A stretch of 64,000 nt of DNA from Ancylomarina salipaludis (GTDB lineage Bacteria > Bacteroidota > Bacteroidia > Bacteroidales > Marinifilaceae): the NCBI RefSeq assembly GCF_004122035.1, contig NZ_SAXA01000003.1, forward strand, positions 186,001 through 250,000, read 5' to 3'. Below, in pieces: positions 33,851 to 44,200 of this stretch. The notes beneath the pieces are model-generated. The model was not told the DNA's origin. It searched no databases and was given only the letters and a program-made list of their open reading frames with translations. Position numbers and translations under genes: made by a program. The first letter of the stretch is position 1; every line of letters begins with the position of its first letter.

Positions 33851-35506
33851 ATGGTTAATTTTATTATCAGAATAATCCGTCTTTTTAAGGGCTTGTTTCG
33901 TTTGATGGGAGTCGATTACAAACAACTTGAGAGTATTCTTCGGGTAAAGCTAACAATGGGGAATCGTCGTGGATTTTCGACTTCATCCAAAAAGAAAGAT
34001 TCGAGTAATCAGTTGTTATTACAGACCTTTGTTTATGCTGTATTGGGCATTTTTGTCGGGACATTAATCAATTCGGTAGGGCACACCTTTACGGCTTATG
34101 TATATATTTTCTTAGTCATTATGTCGATGATTGCTTTGATGATGATTTCTGAGTTTTCAGTTGTTTTGATTGATACCCGGGATAATGCCATTCTTCTGCC
34201 TCGCCCCATAAATAACAGGACTTTAACAGTGGCTAAAATTTTGCATATTGCCATTTATCTTTTACAGTTAAGTTTGTCTTTATCCATTGCTTCTTTTGTA
34301 TTCACGATATTTAATTATGGATTTGCGGTGGCCTTGTTCTTTTTGTTCCTGATTTTTCTAGCCACCTTGTTTACGCTTTTTCTGACCTGTCTGTTTTATT
34401 TGGGATTGATGCGATTGGTGAACGGAGAAAAGCTGAAAGATATTTTGGTGTACTTTCAAATTGGAATGGCCATCATTTTTATGGGAGCCTATCAGCTTTT
34501 GCCACGCTTGATTGAGATGAATGATCTGTATAATGCCCAACTGGCTGTAGAGTGGTGGACCTATTTGATTCCTCCGGCTTGGTTTGCTGGTTCGATTGCC
34601 AGTTTAACCACATCGGTTTTTAGTACAGGCGATATTTTGTTTCTCGCTTTGGCTTTATTTGCCCCAATTTTGGGACTTTGGATCATTGTTAAATACCTGT
34701 CTCCGAAATTTAATTACCGCTTGAGTCAGATGGAAGCAATATCTTCAAAGCCTGAGAAAAAAACGATTCAAAAAGGTAAATCGGTCAAGTTTGTTGATAA
34801 ACTAGGTGAATTGTTGACGCGCAATATCACAGAAAAAACGGCATTTAAGATGATTTGGAAAATGAGTGGGAGAGATCGAAAATACAAGCAAACGGTATTT
34901 CCGGCTTTTGGTTATGTTTTTGTTCTGATCGCGGTGACAGTTTTGGGTAAACATGGTGAGGCAAAATGGGAGAATTTGATCGAGTCGAAACTCTATTTGC
35001 TTTTTTTGTATTTGAATGTTATGGCTGCTTTTTCTGCCTGTTTGAATATTATTTACAGCGATGAGCCTAAATCAAGCTGGTTCTACAAAGCTTTGCCGAT
35101 AGCGCGTCCGGGAGATATTATTGCGGGTTCGATTAAAGCAATACTGACCAAATATTTTGCCCCACTGCATCTGATTATTGGAGCTTTGATTGTTTATTTC
35201 TGGTCGTATACGATTTTGCCTGATATTTTTTATTCTTTGATCTCCATTACTGTTATTTCGGTATTTGTAACTGCCAGTCAGAGTAAAGCTTTGCCTTTTT
35301 CGCAGGAAAAGATGTCACAGGATTCAGGTTCAAATTTTATTAAGGGGATTCTAATTATGATTTCAGCCGGATTTTTGGGAGCAATTCATTGGGGATTGAC
35401 TTTTATCGATTACGGGGTATTATTTGCCTTGCCTTTTATGTTTGGACTTCAGCATTTAAGTTTTCGATATGTCAAGAAAATACAGTGGAATCAGATTGAA
35501 GATTAA
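33851..35506 (+). CDS. ABC exporter membrane protein
   Basis: A 551-residue integral membrane protein beginning 3 bases after the ATPase stop. About a dozen hydrophobic segments are present, in two blocks (about 55-290 and 350-545) separated by a charged linker (EKKTIQKGKSVKFVDKLGELL). There is no signal peptide. It resembles ABC-2-type permeases of Bacteroidota in the LIDTRDNAILLPRPINNRTL loop, a region often seen in that group. The substrate is not predictable. The two genes run into pepD after 106 bases with its own promoter box. Confidence 0.75.
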   Translation: MVNFIIRIIRLFKGLFRLMGVDYKQLESILRVKLTMGNRRGFSTSSKKKDSSNQLLLQTFVYAVLGIFVGTLINSVGHTFTAYVYIFLVIMSMIALMMISEFSVVLIDTRDNAILLPRPINNRTLTVAKILHIAIYLLQLSLSLSIASFVFTIFNYGFAVALFFLFLIFLATLFTLFLTCLFYLGLMRLVNGEKLKDILVYFQIGMAIIFMGAYQLLPRLIEMNDLYNAQLAVEWWTYLIPPAWFAGSIASLTTSVFSTGDILFLALALFAPILGLWIIVKYLSPKFNYRLSQMEAISSKPEKKTIQKGKSVKFVDKLGELLTRNITEKTAFKMIWKMSGRDRKYKQTVFPAFGYVFVLIAVTVLGKHGEAKWENLIESKLYLLFLYLNVMAAFSACLNIIYSDEPKSSWFYKALPIARPGDIIAGSIKAILTKYFAPLHLIIGALIVYFWSYTILPDIFYSLISITVISVFVTASQSKALPFSQEKMSQDSGSNFIKGILIMISAGFLGAIHWGLTFIDYGVLFALPFMFGLQHLSFRYVKKIQWNQIED

Positions 35507-35526
35507 TGGTTTTTGTCAGCTTTTAT

Positions 35527-35534
35527 TACCTTTG
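35527..35534 (+). promoter_or_regulatory. Candidate -7 box of pepD
   Basis: TACCTTTG matches TAnnTTTG, 78 bases before the ATG at 35613. Confidence 0.4.
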
Positions 35535-35612
35535 GATCTACTAAATTTAAAATACTAACACGTATTGAATTAACAAGAATTTTAATTGTTGATTCAACTA
35601 AAAAAAATAATA

Positions 35613-37073
35613 ATGAGCATACTAAACGGATTAGAACCTAAAGTTATTTGGGAACATTTCGAGGCCATTTGTCAGGTTCCTCGTCCATCGAAAAGAGAAG
35701 ATAAAATTATTGAATTCCTTATGGACTTTGGTAAGAAACACAATCTTGAGACCAAGCGCGATGAGATTGGTAACGTGTTGATCAAAAAGCCGGCGACACC
35801 TGGTAAGGAAAATCTTAAGACTGTTGTTTTGCAGTCGCATATGGATATGGTTTGTGAGAAAAATTCTGCAACTGAGCACAATTTCGATACCGATCCTATT
35901 ATTCCCTGGATCGATGGCGAGTGGGTGAAAGCTAAAGGCACAACGCTTGGTGCTGATGACGGTATTGGTATGGCTGCTGAAATGGCTTTGTTGACTTCTA
36001 CGGATATCGAGCATGGTCCTATTGAATGTTTGTTTACTGTTGATGAAGAAACAGGTTTGTCAGGAGCTTTCGCTTTGCAACCCGGTTTTGTTAGTGGCGA
36101 TATTCTATTGAATCTTGATTCAGAAGACGAGGGTGAGATTTTCTTAGGTTGTGCGGGTGGTATAGATACTTTGGCAACCATGTCGTATACCAAAGAGGAT
36201 GTTCCTGCTGGCTATTTTGCTGTGCGTATTGATGTAAGCGGTTTGCAGGGTGGTCACTCTGGTGATGAGATCAACAAAAATCGTGGTAATTCCAATAAGA
36301 TTTTGAACCGTTTCCTTTGGGAGATCAATAAGAAATACGATGTTCGTCTGGCTGATTTTGCCGGTGGAAACTTGCGTAATGCGATTCCTCGTGAAGCTTC
36401 AGCTGTGGTGGTTATTCCTTCTCAGTTTAAAGAGCAAATCCGTGTTGACTTAAATCTTTATGCAGCTGAAATGGAAAATGTTTGGTCTATTGCTGAACCC
36501 AAATTGAAAATCAATTTGGAGTCGACTGATATGCCGGCATTTGTTTGCGATAAGAAAACATCGAATAACTTGTTTGATGCGCTTTATGCTTGTCCTCATG
36601 GTGTCTTTTCAATGAGTTCTCGTATGCCGGGTATGGTTGAAACGTCTAACAACTTGGCTTCAGTTAAGTTTATCGAAGGCGATAAAATTTTCATCACTAC
36701 TTCACAACGAAGCGATGTGGATAGCGAGAAGTACAATATTGCACAAAATGTGGGAGTTGCCTTTACAATGGCAGGTGCCGAAATTGAGCATACTGATGGT
36801 TACCCTGGATGGGCTCCAAATCCAAGTTCTGAGATTTTAAAAGTGGCTGTGGCTTCTTACGAGCGTTTGTTCAATGTTGAGCCTATTACCCGTTCGATTC
36901 ATGCTGGTTTGGAGTGTGGTCTATTCCTTGAGAAATACCCAAATATGGATATGATTTCTTTCGGACCAACTCTACGTGATGTGCATTCACCAGACGAGAG
37001 AATCAATATTGAGACTGTAGATAAGTTTTGGAAACACTTGTTGGATATATTAGTGAATGTCCCTTCAAACTAG
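35613..37073 (+). CDS. pepD: Aminoacyl-histidine dipeptidase (M20)
   Basis: PepD hydrolyses Xaa-His and other dipeptides in the cytoplasm using two zinc ions. The 486-residue product starts MSILNGLEPKVIWEHF; the TTG 27 bases upstream is a track artefact. Metal and catalytic motifs are LQSHMDMVCEKN, GADDGIG, VDEETGLSGA and LNLDSEDEGEI, followed by the dimerisation domain and the C-terminal IHAGLECGLF metal segment. Length fits the family. The 3' end (from 36780) is repeated at 48737 as a pseudogene. A terminator follows the stop. Confidence 0.95.
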   Translation: MSILNGLEPKVIWEHFEAICQVPRPSKREDKIIEFLMDFGKKHNLETKRDEIGNVLIKKPATPGKENLKTVVLQSHMDMVCEKNSATEHNFDTDPIIPWIDGEWVKAKGTTLGADDGIGMAAEMALLTSTDIEHGPIECLFTVDEETGLSGAFALQPGFVSGDILLNLDSEDEGEIFLGCAGGIDTLATMSYTKEDVPAGYFAVRIDVSGLQGGHSGDEINKNRGNSNKILNRFLWEINKKYDVRLADFAGGNLRNAIPREASAVVVIPSQFKEQIRVDLNLYAAEMENVWSIAEPKLKINLESTDMPAFVCDKKTSNNLFDALYACPHGVFSMSSRMPGMVETSNNLASVKFIEGDKIFITTSQRSDVDSEKYNIAQNVGVAFTMAGAEIEHTDGYPGWAPNPSSEILKVAVASYERLFNVEPITRSIHAGLECGLFLEKYPNMDMISFGPTLRDVHSPDERINIETVDKFWKHLLDILVNVPSN

Positions 37074-37097
37074 GCCTGACTTATAAAGATAATATGT

Positions 37098-37128
37098 ATA
37101 GCGACTCCTTTTGGAGTCGCTATTTTTT
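37098..37128 (+). terminator. Terminator of pepD
   Basis: ATAGCGACTCC pairs with GGAGTCGCTAT across a TTTT loop, followed by a T run. The same hairpin, with a changed loop, follows the pepD fragment at 49056. Confidence 0.85.
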
Positions 37129-37210
37129 ATGCTTAAGTTTTTTTTTATGTGATTAATATGGCTCTAAATTATTAACTTGTAGAGAGTTTGGGGAATTGTC
37201 AGATTGAATG

Positions 37211-37238
37211 TTTGTTTGTTTGTTTGTTTGTTTGTTTG
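37211..37238 (+). repeat. (TTTG)7 tetranucleotide tract upstream of the branching-enzyme gene
   Basis: Seven exact TTTG units end 49 bases before the ATG at 37288. TTTG is also the Bacteroidota -33 element. The last unit lies 19 bases from TAAAGTTTG (37258-37266), close to a -7 box (one base longer than TAnnTTTG). The tract could therefore tune promoter spacing by slippage. Confidence 0.8.
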
Positions 37239-37257
37239 AGATTTTTTTATCGTTGAG

Positions 37258-37266
37258 TAAAGTTTG
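37258..37266 (+). promoter_or_regulatory. Candidate -7 box for the glycogen branching gene
   Basis: TAAAGTTTG differs from TAnnTTTG by one extra base. It sits 19 bases after the TTTG tract, and 21 bases before the start codon. Confidence 0.3.
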
Positions 37267-37287
37267 TTTACAACAAGAAGTAACATC

Positions 37288-39306
37288 ATGCCTCCTACTT
37301 TGAAACTTATAAATACAGACCCTTTATTAGAGAATTATCAACTAAAAATTGAAGGAAGAAAAATTGCAGCAGAACAAAAAGAAAGAGAACTTTTGCAAGG
37401 ATCGGATTCGTTAACTGATTTCGCTAATGGGTATTTATTCTTTGGATTGCATTTGACTGATTATGGTTGGATACTTCGGGAATGGGCTCCCCATGCGACT
37501 CAAATTTATTTAGTTGGAGAATTAAACAACTGGCAGGATTCTGATGAGTTTGCATTTACAAGGAAAGAGCATGGCGTGTGGGAGTTGGCTCTGGCTGCAG
37601 AAGTCCTTCATCATGGTGATTTATATCGACTTTCAGTTTATTGGGAATCGGGGCATGGGCATCGTTTGCCTGCCTATGTTACGCGTGTGGTTCAAGATCT
37701 CGAGACCTTGGTTTTTAGTGCTCAGGTCTGGCAGCCGAAAACAAATTTTATTTGGCGAAATACTGGGAGGATTTCTAAACAAAAATCGCCTTTGATTTAT
37801 GAAGCTCATGTTGGTATGGCTACTGAAGAAGAAAAAGTAGGTAGTTTCAATGAGTTTAGACATAACGTATTACCCAGAATCCGTAAAGCAGGTTACAATA
37901 CCATTCAATTGATGGCTGTGCAGGAACATCCTTATTATGGCTCATTTGGTTATCATGTATCCAATTATTTTGCGGTTTCATCTCGGTTTGGCACGCCGAC
38001 AGATTTGAAAGCTTTGATTGATGAGGCGCATGGTATGGGCATGCGAGTAATTATCGATTTGGTGCATTCACATTCTGTGAAAAATGAGAACGAAGGTTTG
38101 GGCAATTTCGATGGGAGTGGTCACCAATATTTTCATGAGGGAGCGAGACGAAACCATCAGGCTTGGGATTCTTTATGTTTCGATTATGGTAAAAATGAGG
38201 TCTTACATTTTCTCTTATCCAATATCAAGTATTGGATGAGCGAATTTCATTGTGATGGATTCCGTTTCGACGGGGTGACGTCCATGCTTTATCTCAATCA
38301 TGGCTTGAATTGTGATTTTATCTCCTACGATATGTATTTCGACGGCAAACAGGATGAGGATGCGATTGTGTATCTGGCATTGGCAAATAAGTTAATGAAA
38401 CAGATCAATCCGAATTCGATTTCTATTGCAGAAGAAATGAGTGGTTACCCGGGACTTGCTGCACCTATTCCGGATGGTGGCTTAGGTTTCGATTATCGGC
38501 TGGCTATGGGGATTCCTGATTATTGGATCAAGCTGATAAAAGACGTTAAAGAAGAGGATTGGCGTGTTGGAGACATCTTTTTTGCCTTATCGAATAAGCG
38601 AGTGGAAGAAAAAACAATAAGCTATGCCGAATCTCACGATCAGGCTTTGGTGGGGGATAAAACCATTATTTTCCGACTGATTGATAAAGCTATTTATTGG
38701 AATATGCATAAGGGGAGCCAGTGTATTGAAGTGGAAAGGGGAATAGCTCTTTACAAGATGATTCGTTTAATCACAATTGCCAGTTCTGGGGGAGCTTATC
38801 TTAATTTTATGGGAAATGAATTCGGACACCCGGAGTGGATCGATTTTCCTCGACAGGGCAACAATTGGTCATATAAATATGCCCGAAGACAATGGAGTTT
38901 GGCTGATAATAAGGAATTGCGATTTGAGAGCTTAAATAATTTTGATCAGGCTATGATTCAGTTAATCGATAATAAAATAGAACTTAATAAGAGCCTTCCC
39001 GAGTCGATTCTACAGGATGAAACCCATAAGGTTTTGGCTTTTTACCGGGATAATCTACTCTTCGTGTTTAATTTTAATCCTACAGTATCATGTTTTGACT
39101 ATGAAATTCCTGTGCGTCCGGGAAAATATAAATTGATATTGAGCTCCGATGCTGAAGTATTTGGAGGCTTTGGTCGTGTTGATGCATCTCAATTGTATTA
39201 TTCTAAAACATCGTTTCCTATGGCAAAGATTCAGATGCTTAGTTTGTATGTGCCGTCGCGTTGCGCTTTGGTTTTTGAGTCCATTCCTTCTAAGAGAGTT
39301 ATTTAA
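37288..39306 (+). CDS. glgB: 1,4-alpha-glucan branching enzyme (GH13_8-like)
   Basis: Makes alpha-1,6 branches in glycogen. The 672-residue product has an N-terminal CBM48 domain (LREWAPHATQIYLVGELNNW) and a GH13 barrel: YEAHVGMATEEEKVGSFNEF is the eukaryote-type GBE signature, D328 in FRFDGVTSMLY the nucleophile, E382/E383 in AEEMSGYPG the acid, and D451 in AESHDQ. The barrel ends before a C-terminal beta domain. ATG 37288 follows the candidate promoter; the TTG at 37264 is rejected. It opens the glycogen cluster with a GH13 gene 124 bases downstream. Confidence 0.9.
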   Translation: MPPTLKLINTDPLLENYQLKIEGRKIAAEQKERELLQGSDSLTDFANGYLFFGLHLTDYGWILREWAPHATQIYLVGELNNWQDSDEFAFTRKEHGVWELALAAEVLHHGDLYRLSVYWESGHGHRLPAYVTRVVQDLETLVFSAQVWQPKTNFIWRNTGRISKQKSPLIYEAHVGMATEEEKVGSFNEFRHNVLPRIRKAGYNTIQLMAVQEHPYYGSFGYHVSNYFAVSSRFGTPTDLKALIDEAHGMGMRVIIDLVHSHSVKNENEGLGNFDGSGHQYFHEGARRNHQAWDSLCFDYGKNEVLHFLLSNIKYWMSEFHCDGFRFDGVTSMLYLNHGLNCDFISYDMYFDGKQDEDAIVYLALANKLMKQINPNSISIAEEMSGYPGLAAPIPDGGLGFDYRLAMGIPDYWIKLIKDVKEEDWRVGDIFFALSNKRVEEKTISYAESHDQALVGDKTIIFRLIDKAIYWNMHKGSQCIEVERGIALYKMIRLITIASSGGAYLNFMGNEFGHPEWIDFPRQGNNWSYKYARRQWSLADNKELRFESLNNFDQAMIQLIDNKIELNKSLPESILQDETHKVLAFYRDNLLFVFNFNPTVSCFDYEIPVRPGKYKLILSSDAEVFGGFGRVDASQLYYSKTSFPMAKIQMLSLYVPSRCALVFESIPSKRVI

Positions 39307-39430
39307 TTTGATCATGTATTCAGTTGTCGGTCAGATATATTTTTTTGTTCTATTCAGTGAGTATTAAGAATGGTGTCATATTATTTAAATTAAGTTAGAT
39401 CATAAAAAATAATTAACCGTGATAGTAAGA

Positions 39431-41122
39431 ATGAAACCAGTTATATACCAAATATTTACCCGCTTGTTTGGCAATACCAATAAGGATTGCATATGGAATG
39501 GAAGCCGAGACAGGAATGGGGTAGGGAAGATGAATGACATCACTGAAAAGGCATTATCTGAAATTCATCAACTAGGAATCACTCATATATGGTATACCGG
39601 TATTATCGAACATGCTCTTGTTGAGGGGTATCCCGAATACGATATTCCTAATGGCAATCCATTGCTTGTAAAAGGGAAAGCGGGTTCGCCTTATGCTATC
39701 AAAGATTATTATGACGTAGATCCGGATTTGGCTGTTGATGTGGGCAGACGAATTGAAGAGTTTAAGGACTTGATAGAGCGAACGCATCAATCGGATATGA
39801 AAGTAATAATCGATTTTGTACCGAATCATCTTGCCAGAGAGTATTACTCGGATGAAAAACCTGATGGTGTTAATGATTTTGGTGAGGATGATGATGTTTC
39901 TAAAGCTTTTGATCAAAATAATAATTTTTATTATTTGCCTGATGAATATTTGGTCTTGCCAGATGAGCTGTTGCAAGAACAGCCTCATGTTAATTATTAT
40001 GAATATCCTGCTAAAGCTACTGGGAATGATATCTTCTCGCCCTATCTGAGCAAAAATGATTGGTACGAAACCGTAAAATTAAATTATGGTGTTGATTATC
40101 TGAATGAAAGAAGCACGCATTTTGATCCTATTCCTGATACCTGGATTAAAATGGAGCAGGTGATTTCTTATTGGGCCGCAATGGGGGTAGATGCTTTTCG
40201 TTGTGATATGGCTGAAATGGTGCCGGTTGAGTTTTGGAATTGGTTGATTCCTCTGGCGAAATCGAAATATCCTGAGTTAATTTTTATTGCTGAGGTTTAT
40301 GATCCGGACCAATACGATAACTATATCGATAAAGGGAAATTTGACTATTTGTATGATAAAGTTGGTCTGTATGATATATTAAAAAATGTGATTCAAGGGC
40401 ATTCTTGGGCATCAGCGATTAGTCAGTCGTGGCAGGGGCTTAATGGTAAGGATGCTTATATGTTACGATTCCTTGAAAATCATGATGAACAGCGTATTGT
40501 GTCACCTTATTTTGCGGGTGACCCCTGGAAAGCAATTTCGGCAATGATTGTGACTGCGACTTTAAATAAAGGGCCATTGATGCTTTATTTTGGACAGGAA
40601 CTTGGAGAGGCAGCTGAAGGGACTTCAGGTTTTAGCGGGGATGATGGCCGAACGACTATTTTTGATTATTGGTGTGTGATTCAGCATCAAAAATGGATGA
40701 ATTACGGCAAGTTTGACGGTAGACAGTTGCAGGCGTCAGAGAAAGAGTTGAGAAATTGTTATCGGGAAATCATTGCTGTCTCGCAAAATGATGCAGTTGT
40801 CAATGGCGAATTTTATGATTTGATGTGGTTTAATCCGCACTCAGAGGAGTTTGATCACTCGAAAATTTATGCCTATCTGCGTTACTCTAAGAAGCAAAAC
40901 TTATTGATTCTTACAAATTTTGATGATAGAGCCAGGGAACTCAGATTGAGGATTCCTGAGCATGCTTTTGAATTAATAGGGATAGACAAAAATGAAAGTT
41001 TAAGCCTAAAAGTTGATAGAGCAAAGTCAGAAGTTATTTCTTGTGAGGAGTTTATCAATAGTGGGAATGTGTTTAAACTTTCGAAATGGGGCTTTTTGAT
41101 TTGCGAAATGTCTGTAATTTAA
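39431..41122 (+). CDS. GH13 alpha-amylase-family enzyme
   Basis: A 563-residue GH13 hydrolase or transferase without a signal peptide, hence cytoplasmic. Conserved regions seen are FVPNHLAREY (region I), D259 in DAFRCDMAEMV, E288 in FIAEVYDP and D352 in FLENHDEQRI. The ATG at 39431 gives MKPVIYQIFTRLFGN, the family start; a GTG four codons upstream is also possible. Next to the branching enzyme and opposite the glycogen synthase-phosphorylase gene, it is likely to trim or rearrange stored glucan. Hydrolase or transferase activity cannot be decided from sequence. Confidence 0.85.
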   Translation: MKPVIYQIFTRLFGNTNKDCIWNGSRDRNGVGKMNDITEKALSEIHQLGITHIWYTGIIEHALVEGYPEYDIPNGNPLLVKGKAGSPYAIKDYYDVDPDLAVDVGRRIEEFKDLIERTHQSDMKVIIDFVPNHLAREYYSDEKPDGVNDFGEDDDVSKAFDQNNNFYYLPDEYLVLPDELLQEQPHVNYYEYPAKATGNDIFSPYLSKNDWYETVKLNYGVDYLNERSTHFDPIPDTWIKMEQVISYWAAMGVDAFRCDMAEMVPVEFWNWLIPLAKSKYPELIFIAEVYDPDQYDNYIDKGKFDYLYDKVGLYDILKNVIQGHSWASAISQSWQGLNGKDAYMLRFLENHDEQRIVSPYFAGDPWKAISAMIVTATLNKGPLMLYFGQELGEAAEGTSGFSGDDGRTTIFDYWCVIQHQKWMNYGKFDGRQLQASEKELRNCYREIIAVSQNDAVVNGEFYDLMWFNPHSEEFDHSKIYAYLRYSKKQNLLILTNFDDRARELRLRIPEHAFELIGIDKNESLSLKVDRAKSEVISCEEFINSGNVFKLSKWGFLICEMSVI

Positions 41123-41170
41123 AAACGATGTTTGTTTGTAAGGTTAAGTGTTTGGTTATTAATAAAATAC

Positions 41171-41200
41171 AAAAAGGACTGAAAGTCATTTCAGCCCTTA
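41171..41200. terminator. Terminator between convergent glycogen genes
   Basis: AAGGACTGAAA (41174-41184) pairs with TTTCAGCCCTT (41189-41199), between stops at 41122 and 41268. Confidence 0.65.
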
Positions 41201-41267
41201 ATACAATTCTTATTTGTTCATAATAGTTTCACAAGAAAAGAGAATAAATTTTAATTTGCTTGTATCC

Positions 41268-44200
41268 CTACAGCCATCTTACATAACTGAAATCCTGTCG
41301 GTGAGGCAAATTTGTATTTTTTGCATACATTCTAAGTCCAAAATTAAAAACCCCGGCATCTTCAAGTGGTAGAGCAAGTTTATAGAAAGCCAAATTGTTA
41401 ATTTTTTTCTCAAGTACAAGTTCTCGTTTCTGTATTTCTCCCAGATTTTCATGATCCATAGCTGACTGGAATACCAGTTCAATACCGATGGAATCGTTTA
41501 TGAGTTCTTTTAAATCCAACACAACTTCAATGTTGTAGTTTTCGCCAGCGAGATATTGTTTTTTTCGTGTATTAGGTGCATCTACCGAAATGACCTCTAT
41601 TTTGTTCCAATGTTTTAGAATGTGCAGTTTCCATTTAACGATATCTTTAGCTCTCTGGAAGTTGTTTTCTTGCAGGATCTTAACATTCTTGAACATTTCA
41701 GAGTAGAATTTTTGGATATAGTCATCAATCATTCGTTTAGTTGTATAATGAGGTGCAATTTCGGCGATACATTTTTTGATGTATTGGATCCATTTTACGG
41801 GTAAATTTCCATTTTCACGATCGAAGAATAAAGGAATGATGTCATTCTCAAATATACTGTAAATGGTTTGAGCATCTAACTGATCCTGAAATTCCTGATT
41901 TTCATAAGTTTTTTTCTCGGTAATTGCCCAGCCAGCCCCTTCTTTGTAGCCTTCGAGCCACCAGCCATCGAGAACACTGAAATTAAGCACGCCATTCATG
42001 ACAGCTTTCTCCCCTGAGGTGCCAGATGCTTCAAGGGGGCGGGTAGGGGTATTCATCCAGATGTCTACTCCTTTTACAAGGCGTTTCCCGAGAACAATAT
42101 CATAGTTTTCGAGAAATAGAATTTTGCCTGCAAACTCAGGGCGATGAGAGATCTGTACGATATTTTGAATTAAATCCTGACCTGCTTTATCAGCAGGATG
42201 AGCTTTACCAGCAAATATGAATTGAACAGGATACTCTGGATTATTTAAAAGTTTAGACAAGCGGTCCAGATCGCTAAATAAGAGATGTGCCCGTTTGTAG
42301 GTTGCAAATCGTCGGGCAAAACCAATGGTTAACGCATTTTCATTAATAGACTCAATAATGTTCAGCATTCTGCGTGGATCTTCGTAGCGACGAATCCAAC
42401 TTTTTTGGAATCTGATTTTGATATAATTGATAAGTTTTTTCCGAAGTTTTGTGCGAATTTCCCAAATTCTCTCATCACTGACCTCGTATATCTTTTTCCA
42501 ATGTTCAGGATTCGATTGATCCTTAATGAAATTCTCTGAGAATTCTAATTCGTAAAGCGAACGCCACTCTTTTGCAGTCCAGGAAGGATAGTGTACGCCA
42601 TTGGTTACGTAGCCTATATGCGACTCCTCGGGAAAATATCCTCCGTATAGATTATTGAACATTTGTCGCGATACCTTTCCATGTAGCCAGCTCACCCCAT
42701 TTATTTGATGAGATGTATTGGCGGCTAAATTACTCATAGAGAATTTTTCGTTGTGATTCTTAGGGTTTACTCTTCCTAAAGCAAGAAATTGCTCACAATT
42801 AATTCCCAGTTGTGAAGGAACATGAGGAAGGTAATAGCGAATCATACCTTCGTCAAACATATCGTGGCCAGCTGGAACGGGGGTATGTGTTGTAAATAAG
42901 GACGAGGTTCGCACAATTTCCAGAGCTTCGGCATAGGTATGCGATTGGGTTGTTAGTTGAATCAGTCGTTCAACATTGATTAGTGCTGCATGCCCCTCGT
43001 TGCAATGATATAAATCAGGATAAATACCAAGAGCTTTAAGCGTTCTTATACCACCTATCCCCAACATTATTTCCTGTTTGATTCGATTGTCCCAGTCACC
43101 GCCGTATAGTTGATGAGTAATACCTTTGTCTTCATCTGCATTGGCTTCGGTATCGGTATCCAGCAAATAGAGGGAAACACGCCCTACATCAACACGAAAT
43201 ATCTTAGCAAGTACCCTGTGATTTGCAAGTTCAACACCAATTGTTAAGGGGAGTCCTGATAAATCTCTCATCAGGGTCATTGGTAAGTGTGTAAATTTTT
43301 GCTCTTCCAGAGTCACCTGCTGCTCTCCATTTATGGATAGAGTTTGAGTAAAATACCCCAATCGATACATTAAACCGATTCCAATCATATTGATATTTGA
43401 ATCGCTGGCCTCTTTCAGATAATCACCAGCCAATATACCAAGCCCTCCTGAATATATTTTAAGATTTTCGTTCAGGCCATATTCCATACTGAAGTAGGCA
43501 ATTTTGGCCTGATTTTCATCGGGTTTTATGGACATGTAATCGTTAAAATCCTGATAAACGCTTTTGTAGTTAGTTATAAAATTATCATTATTTACCAACT
43601 CCTGAAGGCGTTTACTCGATAGCTGTTTTAAAAGAAGGATGGGATTCATATTACATTTCAACCAGAGTTCTGGATTGATGGTTTTAAATAATTGTCGGGC
43701 ATTTTGATTCCATGACCACCATAAATTCATCGAAAGTTCTTCAAGTCCTTTGATAGATTCAGGCAGGTTTGATCCAATAAATAATTTTCTCCAGTTGAGC
43801 TGATTGGTTTTTGGTATTTCCAGTTGTTGGTTTAACTCGTTAAAGTTAATATCGCGACCAGCTATGCTATGATATACATTGTTTTGTATGGCTATTTTGT
43901 AGGCCTGATAATAATAGTTAATAAAATTTCCCCATAGAGCTTTTTTTGAAAAATTCTGAGCTTCATTTCTAATTTGTTGTAAATCGGTAGTGTAATTTTT
44001 TGATAAATAAAGTATTGACAGGCTGAGGTTGTCGATGAGTTCCGGAGTATTCGTGTCGGTTCGTTCCAAAACCTCAATCCCGCTGTTATTAAAATGAAAA
44101 TTATCTGTTTCGTTTACCCATTTTCCAAAGCCTGCCAAAGTTGTGGTGATAGTGGGCACTTTAAATGCGATACTTTCAAGAGGTGTATAACCCCAAGGTT

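Noticed and set aside
36637-36840. Plus-strand frame inside pepD
   Set aside because: A shadow of the pepD coding sequence in another frame.
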